A stretch of 64,000 nucleotides of DNA from Argyresthia goedartella. Its lineage: Eukaryota; Arthropoda; Insecta; Lepidoptera; Argyresthiidae. The position numbers and the translations under genes were made by a program. The stretch is from the NCBI GenBank assembly GCA_949825045.1, contig OX463820.1:10242501-10306500 (forward strand). The letters run 5' to 3'. Positions 1 through 10,058 of this stretch are shown here, one piece after another. How positions within the stretch are numbered: position 1 is the first letter of the stretch; every line of letters begins with the position of its first letter. The notes beneath the pieces were generated by a model, which searched no databases, was not told the DNA's origin, and saw only the letters and a program-made list of their open reading frames with translations.

Positions 1-700
1 CAAGCAGCACCCGTTACAAGTATGACTTGTAACGGGTAATACTATTTCTTCGTCCTCCTTAAATGGGGTTCGACAACACAACACGTCACTCAGAGCGAAC
101 TGTACCACATAGTGCACTGCTGTCCTCAATCTTCAAATATTTTTCTCTTGGTATGCCATGAGTGCGCAAACTTGCGCAACGCCTGGAAGATCTGCTCGCA
201 AGCAACTAGCTCCTCGTGGAATACTGGGCCAACCGTTGTCTTCTTCAGTGCTTCCAGCATCTCCGATCTCTCCTATTTCTTAGTCCTCCCCAAATGGGGC
301 TCGACAACTATCACTATCGCACCGCCGCTAACGCCCCAAAAATAGCGCCTGGAAGACCAACCCGCGGCCCGCTGCAAGGCTCGCCCCGCTGTCCAACCTG
401 CGGCCCGCACGGCCGCCCAAACTGTGGCCCAAAACGTGGCCTAACAAGCGGCCCAACCTGCGACCAGAATCAGAGGTCTCCGAACACCGCCGAGTTAGGA
501 GGTTCTCCCTGAACTCCCTTTGAACCACAGGCCAGTTCTTTTTGTCCTGGCGGAACTTCCCACCCGGGTATCTCCGCCAGCATCACGTCGCCGTTACCAG
601 TGGGGCGCTTTCACCGCCGCCCTAGACCAATCCTCCATCACTTGCCCCGTCAACCAGCCGTAAGACCTTGACCACCTGTCATTGCTGCTGGTCATTGTCA
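1..700. other. No recognised gene; possible minus-strand coding debris
   Basis: No family is recognised. A minus-strand open stretch at roughly 138-275 reads like protein (acidic and leucine-rich) but matches nothing I know. Positions 46-80 and 275-310 are two diverged copies of the same about 35-bp sequence, about 229 bp apart. Bases 340-530 are a GC-rich, internally repetitive stretch of degenerate CGGCCC-type units. This is probably TE debris linked to the adjacent LINE remnant. Confidence 0.3.
9..37. repeat. Perfect 13-bp hairpin
   Basis: Arms 9-21 and 25-37 are exact reverse complements around a 3-base loop (22-24). Nothing nearby explains it as a terminator or a terminal repeat. Confidence 0.7.
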
Positions 701-703
701 TTT

Positions 704-1905
704 GTTATGAGAATCTGAGGCATTCCTGACCGAGACGAAGAACAGCCGGTCCTTCAAGAAGGAGGCCATGATTTGCACGATCATTGGTGGCACACCTACA
801 TCCAGGAGCTTGAATAAGAGCCCCTCCTACCACACGCGATCAAAAGCCTTTTCGATGTCGAGAAAGACCCCAATGGTGTAGCAGCCCCTGTTCAACTCCG
901 ACGCCAGGTAGTGCAGGACTCTCGTTAGATGGGTCATCGTACCGTGGCTGTCGCCTTGTTACTCTGAACCAGCTAGATTTGGGCCAGGATTCTCTGCAGC
1001 AGCAGACGCTCGAACAGTTTGGCGAGATGAGGCAGCAGTGTGATCGGGCGGTACCCTCCCGGGTGTCGTCTGTCCTTCCTCGGCTTGGGAATGAGAATCT
1101 CCTTGCCCTCCTTCCACAGGATGGAGAAGTTACTGGTGCGCAGGATGCCGTTTAACAGCCGCGTCAGCAAGACGACGGCTTTCCTTGACAGCTGTACTAG
1201 GGCTCCCACGACGACTCTGTCCAGACCCGGGGCCTTCCACTGGTTCAGCTTCAAAAATACCTTTCGGACTTTGCGGGGTGACATGAAGTAGTCGGCGGCG
1301 AGTGGAAGCACGGGAGCCGCCAGAAAGCTCTCTACTTGATCCGTTACAGCAGCGTGGTGCTCGTGGTCAGCGACGGGGTAAGGCCAGAATTGCTCGGCGA
1401 AATGATCTGCCAGGATGGCGTCGCGGTCCCTTGCGGCGTAGCGGCGTTTACCCGCATGGTGAATCATGGGACCGACCGGTTCGGGGGTGGTGGTGAGGCT
1501 GCGGTTGAGGCGGTAAAGGGAAGGGTCCTGTTCAGTTCTGTCAGTGATCCCAGGAGGCCTGGTCAATGTTGCGCTCCCAGGACTGTCCCCTCAGCTCGGT
1601 GATGCCCGTGCGCGACTTTTCTACGAGCCGGTTGATCTCCGCCTTGATCACGGGGCAGCGGGAGTGATGCCATTTTCAGCGAAGTCGGCGCTTAAGTTCC
1701 AGCTTCTTGGGGAGGTGTGGAGGTAGCATCTCCTTCCGCAAGACTGGCAGTGGCTTGGTGGTAATGGATGCGACTTGAGCAGTGGTGATGACTGTGGTGA
1801 GAGCCACTGCCGCGGCCTCTACCTCTTCCTAGGTAGAGACACCGCCGGGGAGCTGCGTTGTGTTTAATTCCACGCAGTACGCTCTTAGGCGCGGCGTCAA
1901 TTCAT
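704..1905 (-). mobile_element. Jockey-type LINE remnant (LINE-6)
   Basis: A degenerate non-LTR retrotransposon read on the minus strand. In element order it has the linker after the endonuclease (about 1900-1570, basic, NRLVEKSR-like), then the start of reverse transcriptase (1566-973), then a further RT block (about 905-704) with motif A reading FLDIEKAFDRVW followed by a stop. The endonuclease and the 3' half of RT are absent. The FLDIEKAFDRVW form suggests the Jockey clade. It is dead, with stops and at least one frameshift. Confidence 0.75.
973..1566 (-). pseudogene. Reverse transcriptase fragment, N-terminal fingers region (LINE-6)
   Basis: An open frame of 197 codons. The middle carries the LNQWKAPGLDRV block and the end carries GYRPITLLPHLAKLFERLL, both standard in the fingers region of Jockey-superfamily RTs. 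The catalytic Asp motifs are outside this frame: motif A is recognisable in another frame near 850-890, and the YADD motif is missing. It cannot be functional. Confidence 0.8.
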
Positions 1906-1917
1906 ACTTGCGTCTTG

Positions 1918-2080
1918 GTAACACTGCTACAAACTGGGAAAAAAAAAACAGATTGTAACACTGTTAACAACTGGGAATAAAAATATGATGTGATTCCCAT
2001 TTTGACATACCCTTGATTAACAGTGTTACAAACTAGTACTATTACCTTCCCACTTTGTCACACTATTAATCATGGATTAT
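1918..2080. repeat. Small MITE-like inverted repeat
   Basis: The words 1954-1967 and 2017-2030 are exact 14-base inverted repeats. A related GTAACACTGCTACAAACTGGG-like word occurs at about 1918 and a diverged reverse-complement copy at about 2046-2075. The layout suggests a miniature element with about 25-bp terminal repeats, but no target duplication could be fixed. Confidence 0.45.
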
Positions 2081-2093
2081 CTTCAGCTTTAGA

Positions 2094-2866
2094 AAAATGG
2101 ATCGCCAAAATCAAAATGGTTTATAAACATTAATACTTAAAGTCAGAAGTAGAAGAAAGTAACTGTTATTTGGAATTCGCAACAATTTTAAAAGTAGGTG
2201 ACTCTTTATTATATTAAACACTGCTTGAGTTATTGTAGCTAACAGCAGCTGTTTGTTTATATTGAAAACAGACCACAAATAATAGCTGGTTTTAAAGGGA
2301 CTTTTTATCTACCGTTTCAACAAAGTTGAAATTTTGATTGATGATCTAGAATATTAACACTAGGTGTTATAATTACAATACAGATTATTTTATTATTTTA
2401 AATACGTTATTTTTAAAGAAATAACAAAATTATATTTTCATTCCGCATTTTTTGCCTTTCAAGGGTTCCATACCCGAAGGGTGCCAAACGGGACCTATTA
2501 CTAAGCCTACGCTGTCCTCCTGTCTGTCGGTCCGTTGCCGGGCTCTATCTGAGGAACCGTAATAGGTAGATAGGTAGTTCAAATTTTCACAGAATATGTA
2601 GTTATGTTGCCTCTGCAGTAACAAATGAACTACAATAGAGGCATTTTTATGACTTATTATCAGTCTTCTAGGTTAACATCAGTCAACCATACACATGTAT
2701 AAACTTTTTAATTTTAAAAAAATTGGCTAGAAATAAATATGATTAGGATTTACCTATATTTGAAATTGGTACGAATTCCAAATAACAGTTCCTTTCTTCT
2801 ATTTCAGACTTTAAGTTTATAAATACTAAAATGAACCATTTTGATTTTGACGATGCTATTTTTTAT
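2094..2866. mobile_element. Foldback element with about 100-bp inverted terminal arms
   Basis: The sequence at about 2094-2200 returns in reverse complement at about 2766-2866 with roughly 85-90% identity by eye and small indels; the shared words include GAATTCCAAATAACAGT and CCATTTTGATTTTG. Between the arms is AT-rich DNA plus a MINE-2-like MITE. The right arm ends at the start of the first paralogous exon, so the apparent N-terminus of that open frame comes from the element. No transposase and no clear target duplication are seen. Confidence 0.6.
2446..2630 (+). mobile_element. MINE-2-like MITE with (GTCY)n tract, copy 1
   Basis: It begins with a GGTTCCATACCC word, has a short degenerate GTCY run (CTGTCTGTCGGTCCGT), then an ATCT..GAACCGTAAT block and TTCAAATTTTCACAGA. 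The second copy at 4739-4924 has the same order. The pattern fits the lepidopteran MITE family known to carry GTCY microsatellites. The assignment rests on recall of that family, not on a search. Confidence 0.55.
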
Positions 2867-3179
2867 AACTACCTACCTGCTTAAGAAATTATTCGGTGCC
2901 GACTATATTCCAAAATCATTTTTCGACGACGACCTATTTCAGAACACAGAAATACAATCCGAAGTAAATCCACAAAACCCACAAAACGGCGAAACAACCA
3001 ATGCTATCCCAGGAAAACCAGTAGACAGCGGGGTCCCTGAAAAACCAGATAAAGAAAAAAAAAAAAACGACGATGCCGATGGCGGAGGATCATTTTTCGA
3101 AAACAACCTTTTTGGTGGTATAGTGATTAAATGTACAGGGTATCCCATACGTCAAACCCCACAGCGCCATCGTAGGTAG
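2853..3179 (+). CDS. Acidic low-complexity protein, paralogue 1 (probable last or internal exon)
   Basis: The function is unknown. From the ATG at 2853 the frame gives 108 residues; it is also open upstream to 2841. The first 12 or so residues lie in the arm of the foldback element, so the true exon probably starts near 2885 (LFGADYIP). Then come an acidic FDDDLF motif, a Pro/Glu/Lys-rich stretch (PGKPVDSGVPEKPDKE), a Lys/Asp run, and the C-terminal block FENNLFGG..TGYPIR..TPQRHRR. Paralogue 2 at 46.0-46.5 kb has the same motifs in order. No enzyme fold is evident; it looks intrinsically disordered and ends in a basic tail. The TE at its 5' edge may have made it a pseudogene. Confidence 0.5.
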   Translation: MLFFITTYLLKKLFGADYIPKSFFDDDLFQNTEIQSEVNPQNPQNGETTNAIPGKPVDSGVPEKPDKEKKKNDDADGGGSFFENNLFGGIVIKCTGYPIRQTPQRHRR

Positions 3180-3467
3180 ATCAGCCTTAGATACATCGAA
3201 TAAGCCTAACATGAACTCAGTTAAAGTTGCATTACATTCGAAAAATTTCCAGTATAAAGGGTTAAACTAATTAAATTATATACCTCACCTAATGGAGTTT
3301 TTAATAGTAGTGGGCAGTAGCTGTTATTAAAAAAGCGTGAATTCTGCAGTCAAAAGAAACTGTCATGATTTTTGTATTTATATTTTTTAATATAATTTTT
3401 TGTACGTTATATTGAGTAAAGTATTTATTCTGATGTATTTTACTTTATGTAATGTATTATTTTATAA

Positions 3468-3704
3468 GGCAACTCCTGATCGAGTTGTCATTCTGATGTC
3501 ATCGTGAGCTAATATAAATGGCCGTCTCGAAGGACGGAGCTCAGTCTTGTTCGAGCGTCAACTGTGACAACTTGCTATGGGGAACCTAGGTCCGTTTGTA
3601 TCATAATAAATATTCTTGTGGGCAATATACTGTTAGCCTATCAGCCAGAATGTGTAAATATGAATACCCAGTGTAAAATATACAAGTGAATTATTTGTGG
3701 AGTG
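3468..3704 (+). mobile_element. LTR-like insertion, possible solo LTR
   Basis: This segment lies within DNA absent from the duplicate copy. It is flanked by identical 11-bp words (TTATTTTATAA at 3457-3467 and 3705-3715). It has a TATA box, an initiator and a polyadenylation signal (AATAAA at about 3605) in LTR order. The outer ends do not show TG..CA, and an 11-bp duplication is too long for an LTR element, so the boundaries or the class may be wrong. Confidence 0.35.
3513..3546 (+). promoter_or_regulatory. TATA plus initiator core promoter
   Basis: TATAAA at 3513-3518 lies 30 bp upstream of the initiator TCAGTC (3541-3546), the spacing usual for insect RNA polymerase II promoters. It probably served the LTR-like element around it. 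Confidence 0.45.
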
Positions 3705-4604
3705 TTATTTTATAATATAACTAAATAGCGACTTTCACTGATAGCATGAAATCTGGCTCATATGTGGTAGCCACAGCTTCCTACCTTACCGTGACACCTC
3801 TGGAATTGGTCCCAAAAGTTAGTTGATAATTCAACCTGTTCTCATCTCTTTTGATCTCATACATCTTACAAGTAGTGAATGAAGTGATTCGGCAGCAAAT
3901 AAGATATTCATTATTCTTTTTTCACCTTTCTAAATAAGGGGAGCCCCTGCTTGATGAGTAAAAGTGGCATGAATTCCAATTTCTTGGTACTATTTTACAA
4001 CGTGTTTTATCATCCCTGAACTAACAAAGCATCAGTTAGTTTATTTAGTCATTTCCTAATACCTTCTTTGGTAAAAAAACACAGCTGCGGCGAAGTCACT
4101 GTTTATGCTGAATATTTAAGAGTAGGTCATACATTTCTCGTATTTAACAGTAGGAATCGACAAATTACATTTTGTGTCATCTTAGGTAACTATTTGCAAT
4201 AACGAACAAATAAAGAGCCTTCAAAAAACCGCTGTTTTTAGGAATTACTAGTACTAACAATGTGAAAATGGGGAATTTGAAAATACCTTTAACCAAAGAT
4301 AGACATTACATCCAACTTTCACTTAGGTCATTTAAGGCTTATTCGATACACCTAAGGCAATTCTACCTCATGTGTCGCTGTGGGGTGTGGCTTATGGGAC
4401 ATCCTATATTATTATGTTATTTTTTTTTCTCTGAAGTTTCAGAATGTTCAGTCGAATTTTATACAGACTCCCTATGTTGAACAGCAAGTAGAGTATTTTT
4501 GACGTAAGTTTTCGTAAAATTGGGTATTTCGAGTAAATTCGAGTTCTTTTGGTATTCCATTTATATTTACATTATAAAATGTTCACAAAAATTGTCTTCT
4601 CCAG

Positions 4605-4723
4605 GTGAAGGAGCTGGACCTAAAACAAGCCAAAACATCGGCGGTGTTACAGAAATATATGGCGATTCAGTAACCCCTAATTCGGTAAATATTGATACAG
4701 TTGAACTGAACAGTGCAGCATAA
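4605..4723 (+). CDS. Candidate terminal exon of paralogue-1 locus
   Basis: A pyrimidine-rich acceptor (TTGTCTTCTCCAG, ending 4604) precedes a frame open to TAA at 4721-4723. The peptide is Gly/Ser/Thr/Asn-rich (GEGAGPKTSQNIGGVTE...) and its composition resembles the paralogue family. Because the 2853-3179 frame already ends in a stop, this would be an alternative last exon or belong to another transcript. A second frame is also open for part of the length, so the reading frame is uncertain. Confidence 0.3.
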
Positions 4724-4738
4724 TGGGCAGTACTAGAT

Positions 4739-4924
4739 GTCCAGCATTTTTTAGGATTCCGTACCTGAAATGTTCCAAAAGGCACCCTATTACTAAGCCT
4801 CCGCTGTCCGTCTGTCTTTCTGTCCGTCACCAGGTTCTATCTCATGAACCGTAACAGTAAGAGTCATGAAATTTTCACAAAATGTGTATTTCTGTTGCCG
4901 ATACAGCAGCAAATAATGAACTAC
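4739..4924 (+). mobile_element. MINE-2-like MITE with (GTCY)n tract, copy 2
   Basis: It has the same order as the copy at 2446: a TTCCGTACC start, a CCTATTACTAAGCCTCCGCTG word, a GTCC-GTCT-GTCT tract, then CTCATGAACCGTAA and GAAATTTTCACA. Identity to copy 1 is roughly 75-80% by eye. Both copies lie within 2 kb of paralogue 1. Confidence 0.6.
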
Positions 4925-5689
4925 AGGAGATTTAATAAATTAAAATGGGGGTATAATTTAAAATGTTTGGGGACCCAATACAAGATACGCGACGAGACGA
5001 ATTTAAAGCCCGACCACCTGCGCAATTTCTTTAACTATATCAATCAACAATATCATCAATATCAACAATCAACTCACATGCCCGCAGTGTGTGAGGCTTT
5101 CCACAAGGAAGATTGGCTAGAAAAGTCACATGCGAGCCCATGAGCGACGTCTTCAGACGACAAGTTGAAGTGGTCACTGTGACCGAAATCAGTCTGACCA
5201 CATCATCATCACCGTGTTTTGAGTTTGAAAAATGAAATTTCCCTTTCAAGTGATGATTCATGGCTGAATCTCACACAGGAAAAGGAAACTCCATTAACTC
5301 TACCAGTCCTTTGGAAATATGCCCGTCAGGCAATACAGCACCAAAAAACTCTACGGGGTTGTATGTATTTAAATTTTTGTAATATTTTTAACCTACAATT
5401 AACAATATAAAAATAATCAAATCTAATCTAATAAACCTAATATAAACCAATATTAACTATATATTCGAGTGCACACAAAACATTATATAATACTAAATAC
5501 ATGCATACTACCTATTTTTATAAAGAGAAAGGTAACGCTTCTTCACGCGACTTTTAAATATATTAAGAGATATAAATAGATAATAAATAGATAAATATGT
5601 TATGGACTGTCCCTGATGGGGCTGGGGAGTGCATTCCACAATTAAATAGCCCGGTATCTAAACCTCATGTACTCATAGGACTTGGTGTT
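4925..5689. other. No gene recognised
   Basis: AT-rich DNA. Short open frames exist (4844-5143 plus, 5219-5410 plus) but lack recognisable motifs. A simple ATC/AAT-rich tract sits at about 5036-5075. I see no structure beyond that. Confidence 0.4.
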
Positions 5690-6840
5690 ATTCTGTGGGG
5701 TTGTGAGCATTGAAACCGCGTGAGTTGTAGTTGAGAAAATGTTTTAGAGGATGTTGAGGATGTGAGAACCCCGACGAAGACGTATTGGCAGCCACTTCAG
5801 CTCTTTGCCATGCCGTGATACATGGTCGTATTTGCGCAGCACAAAGATAAACCGAATCCCGATATTTTGAAGTCATCCATGTTTGTTCAGTAATTCTTCG
5901 GTAGCACTGACCCAGCAGACATCACCATAATCGATGAGGGGAGAAGGAAAGACTGAGCGAGAGTGATTTTGGTCTGTCGAGGCAAAAAGTACTGAAGTCT
6001 CCTGAGGGAGTGAAAAGTAGCGAATACTCGTCGTCTGACGTCATTGGCATGCGATGACCAGAACAGCTGGTTGTCGAAGATCAGACCCAGGTTTTCAGCT
6101 TTATCGCTAAACACGATTGTGGTACCATTAAAATTGACAGGTGGAATGGGCTGTTGCTGCAACAAGTTAAGAGATTGTCGGGTACCAATAATCCTGGCCT
6201 GGGACTTGCTCGGGTTAACCAGGAGTCCGAAGGATGAAGCCGAGCTTCTCACCCCCTTAAGCTCAGCGTTCAATGCTTTCACAGCAGAAATTACATCGTT
6301 TTGAGGGTAGTGGTTATAAATCTGGAGATCGTCAGCATAAAGATGATATAAGGAAGACAGGATGTCCGAGATGGAGTATATGAAAATAATGATGGACTAT
6401 ACGAGAATAGAAGAGGAGAAAGAATAATACCTTGAGGGACGCCTGAAAGGAGGTCACACAATTCCGTGGATGTCTCCTCCGATCTGATATGCTAAGATAA
6501 GAGTCAAACCAGCTGGCAGAGAACGAAGAGACGTTCAGGGCTCTGTTGAAGGCACGACTGAAATCAAGTAAAGCCAACATGGAAAGCTGTTTGCGGTGCA
6601 TGGCTAGCTGGATGTCATCTGTGACTTTCTGCTGAGAAGTGACGGTGCTATGACCCGGTCGGAATCTTGATTTGAACATGTTTAGCAGATTGTTTGAGGA
6701 GAGGTAATAAATAGGAAAGCTGGTTATGGACAATGGTTTCAACGACTTTGGAGAGGATGGGCAGGATTGAACTGGTTGAGGGTGAGCTGGTTGCAGATCC
6801 GGGTGGGTAACTTCTAAGTGTGTTTCCAGTGAGGTCGAAG
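5690..6840 (-). pseudogene. LINE reverse transcriptase remnant (LINE-7, CR1/Jockey superfamily)
   Basis: Minus-strand RT in several frames. In element order: ILPILSKVVETIVHN (about 6790), FRPGHSTVT..KVTDDIQ and LLDFSRAFN (motif A, about 6550-6660), YADDLQIYN (catalytic YADD, about 6315-6340), then the thumb region LLVNPSKSQA and NLGLIFDNQL (5887-6282), and a C-terminal RLRR segment near 5700-5800. The endonuclease is missing, so the copy is 5'-truncated. The DFSRAF and YADDLQIY forms fit insect CR1-like or Daphne/Kiri-like elements. Frameshifts make it non-coding. Confidence 0.75.
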
Positions 6841-6860
6841 GTCTGGCCGGTAAATATTAC

Positions 6861-7333
6861 TGTTTAATATTTATGCTTCGGAACGCACCTCGGTTTTTGT
6901 TGCGCGGATCGACCGCGAGTGATCCGGACATCACTAGCTAGCTGTCACTTGTATAGAAAAAAATGACTTGCTAGCTGTCACTTTGAACATGGTAAATTTG
7001 TCGGCGCCAAGCATCGGGAGGCTTGGCTGAATGTTATTTGTAATAATCACGGAACAATCGTCAAGAAATAAGTAGATTTCACGTCATCGTAGTGAGTGCT
7101 TCGTTCGGATAGCGACCCCTGTAGTCGGCACCATCACGACGGCACCGGCGGCGGACTACGACAGGAGTAAGATTCGACTCCCATCACCCCCCACCCTCGT
7201 GTTCCTCCCGCCTCGAATTGAGCTTTCGAATGCCGGTCCACGGCGTCAAGGTCAGTACTGCTTTGTGACATTCCAATGAAAAACAACCCTACCAAGGTTC
7301 CATCCCTTTTCGGTTGAGGCGTGGATTTTATCA
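6861..7333 (+). mobile_element. Solo LTR of the BEL-1 family
   Basis: It opens TGTTTAATATTTATGCTTCG exactly like the BEL-1 LTRs, shares GTTGCGCGGATCGA, CTTTCGAAT and GGTTGAGGCGTGGA words in order, and ends in ..ATCA. It is 473 bp against 571 bp for the intact LTRs because of internal deletions. ATTAC flanks both sides (6856-6860 and 7334-7338), a perfect 5-bp target duplication. It therefore arose by recombination between the LTRs of an older BEL insertion. Confidence 0.9.
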
Positions 7334-7338
7334 ATTAC

Positions 7339-8012
7339 CCTTTTCACTACTTGTTCAATTCAACGGCGCCGCCGATCCATCGTTAAACGGATGTCCGGAG
7401 GATATGGCTGGGCGGCGGCTGAGTTGGGTCATCGTTGTTCTTCCGTCTCCTCTTCATGATAGGTCCTTGGGTCTTCCTCTTATCCTCCAGAGTAATGCAA
7501 ACACTGTGGTGCTATGCCGGCCTTACGTGGACTTTCTCACCGGGTGCGACCTCGGATCACTCAGAGGAGGCCCAATGAAGTGCCTGCAAACGGCCGGTAT
7601 TCTCCACAGCTGCTGCGCAATGGGTAACTCTGGAGGTAGGCGTTTACTTCTCCTTTATTGTGGTGGCTGGTCCAATGATGGTGGCAGCGGCACCGTGACG
7701 TGACTTGCACTTCTAGTTTAGAAGCACGTAGGCAGCCTCGGTGCGATCACGTCACTGCGTGTGGGACCCAAGGCTGGGCCAACACTCGCAGCAAGAACAT
7801 GACGCGCAATGTTTCGTAAACTGCGGGGAAGCGGGGCAGTAGCTTAGAACACTGAGAGTAGCTTAGAACACTGAGAGTTAAGCGAAAACTTTTTAGTTAT
7901 GAAAACGTCCGTATGTGGAATATGACCGCACTGTGGTCGCAGGAGTTTGTTCTTGCGCGAAGCGCGAGAACCACTACGGTTGCGCGGCTATCAGTTTTTA
8001 ATTTGTTATATT
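7339..8012. other. GC-rich unassigned DNA
   Basis: A plus-strand frame (7314-7703) is open for 129 codons but begins inside the solo LTR and has no recognisable domain. A 19-bp unit is duplicated in tandem at 7839-7857 and 7858-7876. A GC-rich hairpin (about 7954-7976, arms GTTCTTGCGC and GCGCGAGAAC) lies just beyond the LINE-5 reverse transcriptase and may belong to its 3' untranslated region. Confidence 0.3.
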
Positions 8013-8383
8013 TTACAAGGTATGGGTGAAATGTAATGTCGCAGTATGTCGAATATGTCTTGCTACGAACGGATAATATCCACGATCCGCAACAACCTGG
8101 GTGGACGATTGTTGGCCGGATTGCGCTTGTTGGTGAACATTACCTTCGTTTGTAGTGCACCAGCATTCGACGATCAGCATTGCTGCTTGGGGGACATCAT
8201 ATACAGTACTTGGGACGATTCCACTTATTAGTATCACTGTATCATCGGCATATCCTACCGTATAATAGTGTTGTGCTTTCAGTTTGGTGATAAGGTTGTT
8301 CGCCACCAGGTTCCAAAGAAGCGGCAAGAGGATACCTCCCTTCGCTACCAATGCGTGTTGGGATTCATCTGAAATGAGTTTAA
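8013..8383 (-). pseudogene. LINE-5 ORF2, reverse transcriptase palm with YADD
   Basis: It reads KGGILLPLLWNLV (the usual PQGGILSPLLW block) and then VGYADDTVILISG, the catalytic YADD box. The Gln of PQGG has become Lys in this copy. After about residue 60 the reading changes frame and decays. The frame enters from the far side of the piggyBac-like insertion ending at 10350. Confidence 0.8.
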
Positions 8384-8759
8384 CACGTTCATTGCCAAGT
8401 CAAAATGCAGAAGTTATACAGATGGCCAAAATAAAAATAAACGTTTAATTCGCCTTTATTGTTTACACTTTTATTTATATAACCTTTAATAATATAATAT
8501 ATAAACGCATATATATATATGTATATTTTTATCACGCGGAAACGCTTGATTGGCCATACCATTTGTATTATACCATTAGTATATACAAGCATTTGTTCAT
8601 GAATATTGCCGACATGGCCGATAACGTGAATTCGCGTGATTTGTTTTGGTCACGCAAAGACGAAGAAGACCTTATTGTCAGCCGTGAACTATTACTCATT
8701 ACAAAAACTAAGTATTTTCATCCAAAAATACGAAATTTGCCGAGAAACTACAAAAAATA

Positions 8760-10058
8760 CATAGTCAGGTCATAAGTTCTGTCACATGTGCAATATGAAA
8801 TAATTTAGACATGTTTATTATTTATGTAAACATTTATATAGCAAAATGAACTTAATAAAACATAGATTCTTATGGTATTAAAGTTTATTCAAAATGACCC
8901 CCGCGATTTTTACTACAGGCCTCTATTCTGCGCGGCCAGTCGTCTATCGCAGCACGAACGAGGTCCATGTCAATATCGGCGGCTGCCTTAATCAAGGATG
9001 CCTTGAGTGACTCCAAATCAGGATCAGGCTTTGAACAGGCTTTTTCCTCCAAGTGTTGCCATATCTTGTAATCTAATGGACTCAAATCTGGACTGGAGGA
9101 CGGCCAGTCTTCGTGCCGGATGAAGTCGATTTCACGCGCCGCCAGCCAGTCTTGTGTGCTTTTCGCTCTATGAGCTGGCGCAGAATCTTGTTGGAATACC
9201 CAGTGCCTGTTATTAAACATGGTATGAGAAACAGGTTCCACAAGGTTCTTGAGGACTGTATTTTGATACACAACTGCATTCGTTTTTACGCCTTTCTCAC
9301 AAAAATGTACCTCAGTTAAGCCCCAATAAGAGACTCCCAACCAAACCATGGAAAATGACCTCGTTGGACACGCGGAATACGGTTGCTCGCTTCTTCACTG
9401 CTGTGTGCGTACACCTTATCATTTTTTTTGTTGTAGCTCTCTTCCACGGTGAAAATTTTTTCATCCGAAAAAATAATTTCCCGATGCTTTTTTCCCGCGT
9501 ACCGCTTCAACAAAGCGCGGCATCTCTTCAGTCTCAGGTCCATTAAACGAGCGTCCAAATGATGTCCTGTTTTTCTTCGATATGCCCTAAGCCCTAAGTC
9601 TTCATTTAACACCCTTTTCACCGTGGTCCTGCTTAACCCCATCTGAAGGGCCAACAGTTTCTGCTTACGTATGGGATATCTTTGAATTCGCGCCTTCACA
9701 GCTTTTATCACTGCTGGAGTCCTAACAGAGCGAGGGCGACCACTTCTTGACCTGTCATCTACACTAGAGTCTTCATTGTATCGTTTTATGGTACGATAAA
9801 CGAATCTTTTGGTTATATTCAAATTTTTCAGTAAGTCGAAAATCTGAATTGGCGCGTAACCGCAACGATGCAACGCAATAACTGCGACACGGTCTTCTTT
9901 AAGTGTCCACTCCATATTAAAAAATGAGGAAAATTATAAAAAGTACACATTTTTATTTTCATGAAAAATTCGAAATTCGAATTCAATAAACTTTTTTGTG
10001 GCCAGCGTTCTAAATTCAAAAGTTTTTATTGTGTGACAGAACTTATGACCTGACTGTG
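8760..10058 (-). mobile_element. mariner-type (DD37D, maT-like) transposon, 1.3 kb
   Basis: About 27-bp terminal inverted repeats containing AGTCAGGTCATAAGTTCTGT lie at 8760-8786 and 10032-10058, flanked by TA (8758-8759 and 10059-10060). One minus-strand transposase fills the interior. Length, TIR size and TA duplication are all typical of mariner. It is inserted within the piggyBac-like MITE. Confidence 0.93.
8885..9915 (-). pseudogene. mariner transposase, one frameshift
   Basis: A cut-and-paste transposase. The start ATG is at 9915. Residues 1-110 form paired helix-turn-helix domains; SRSGRPRSVRT is the GRPR-like linker. The catalytic motifs are FSDEKIF (first Asp), FQQDSAPAHRA (second Asp) and SPDLSPLDY (third Asp). 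Counting from the second to the third Asp gives 37 intervening residues, the DD37D signature of the maT lineage known in Lepidoptera. A single frame change between about 9316 and 9349 separates the N-terminal and C-terminal halves; otherwise the gene is full length (about 340 residues). Confidence 0.9.

Larger units (their letters stand above)
3180..4510. repeat. Segmental duplication, copy 1 (downstream of paralogue 1)
   Basis: Blocks here recur in the same order and orientation after paralogue 2: 3180-3277 with 46518-46610, about 3945-4300 with 46617-46960, and about 4301-4510 with about 48510-48715. Shared words include GAATAAGCCTAACATGAACTCA, GTCATACATTTCTCGTAT and TCAGAATGTTCAG. Copy 1 has about 670 bp of extra DNA at 3277-3945; copy 2 has about 1.5 kb extra at 46960-48510. 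The collinearity shows that a chromosomal segment, not only a coding exon, was duplicated. Confidence 0.75.

Noticed and set aside
328..528. Minus ORF rich in Gly, Arg and Leu
   Set aside because: It is produced by short GC-rich repeats; the plus strand is open too, which is typical of biased composition and not of a gene.
2939..3148. 69-codon minus-strand ORF opposite paralogue 1
   Set aside because: It is the antisense of the conserved exon, and its composition follows from the sense codons; the conserved pattern is on the plus strand.
4844..5143. 99-codon plus ORF
   Set aside because: It starts inside the MINE-2-like repeat and has no recognisable domain; simple ATC-rich sequence makes up part of it.
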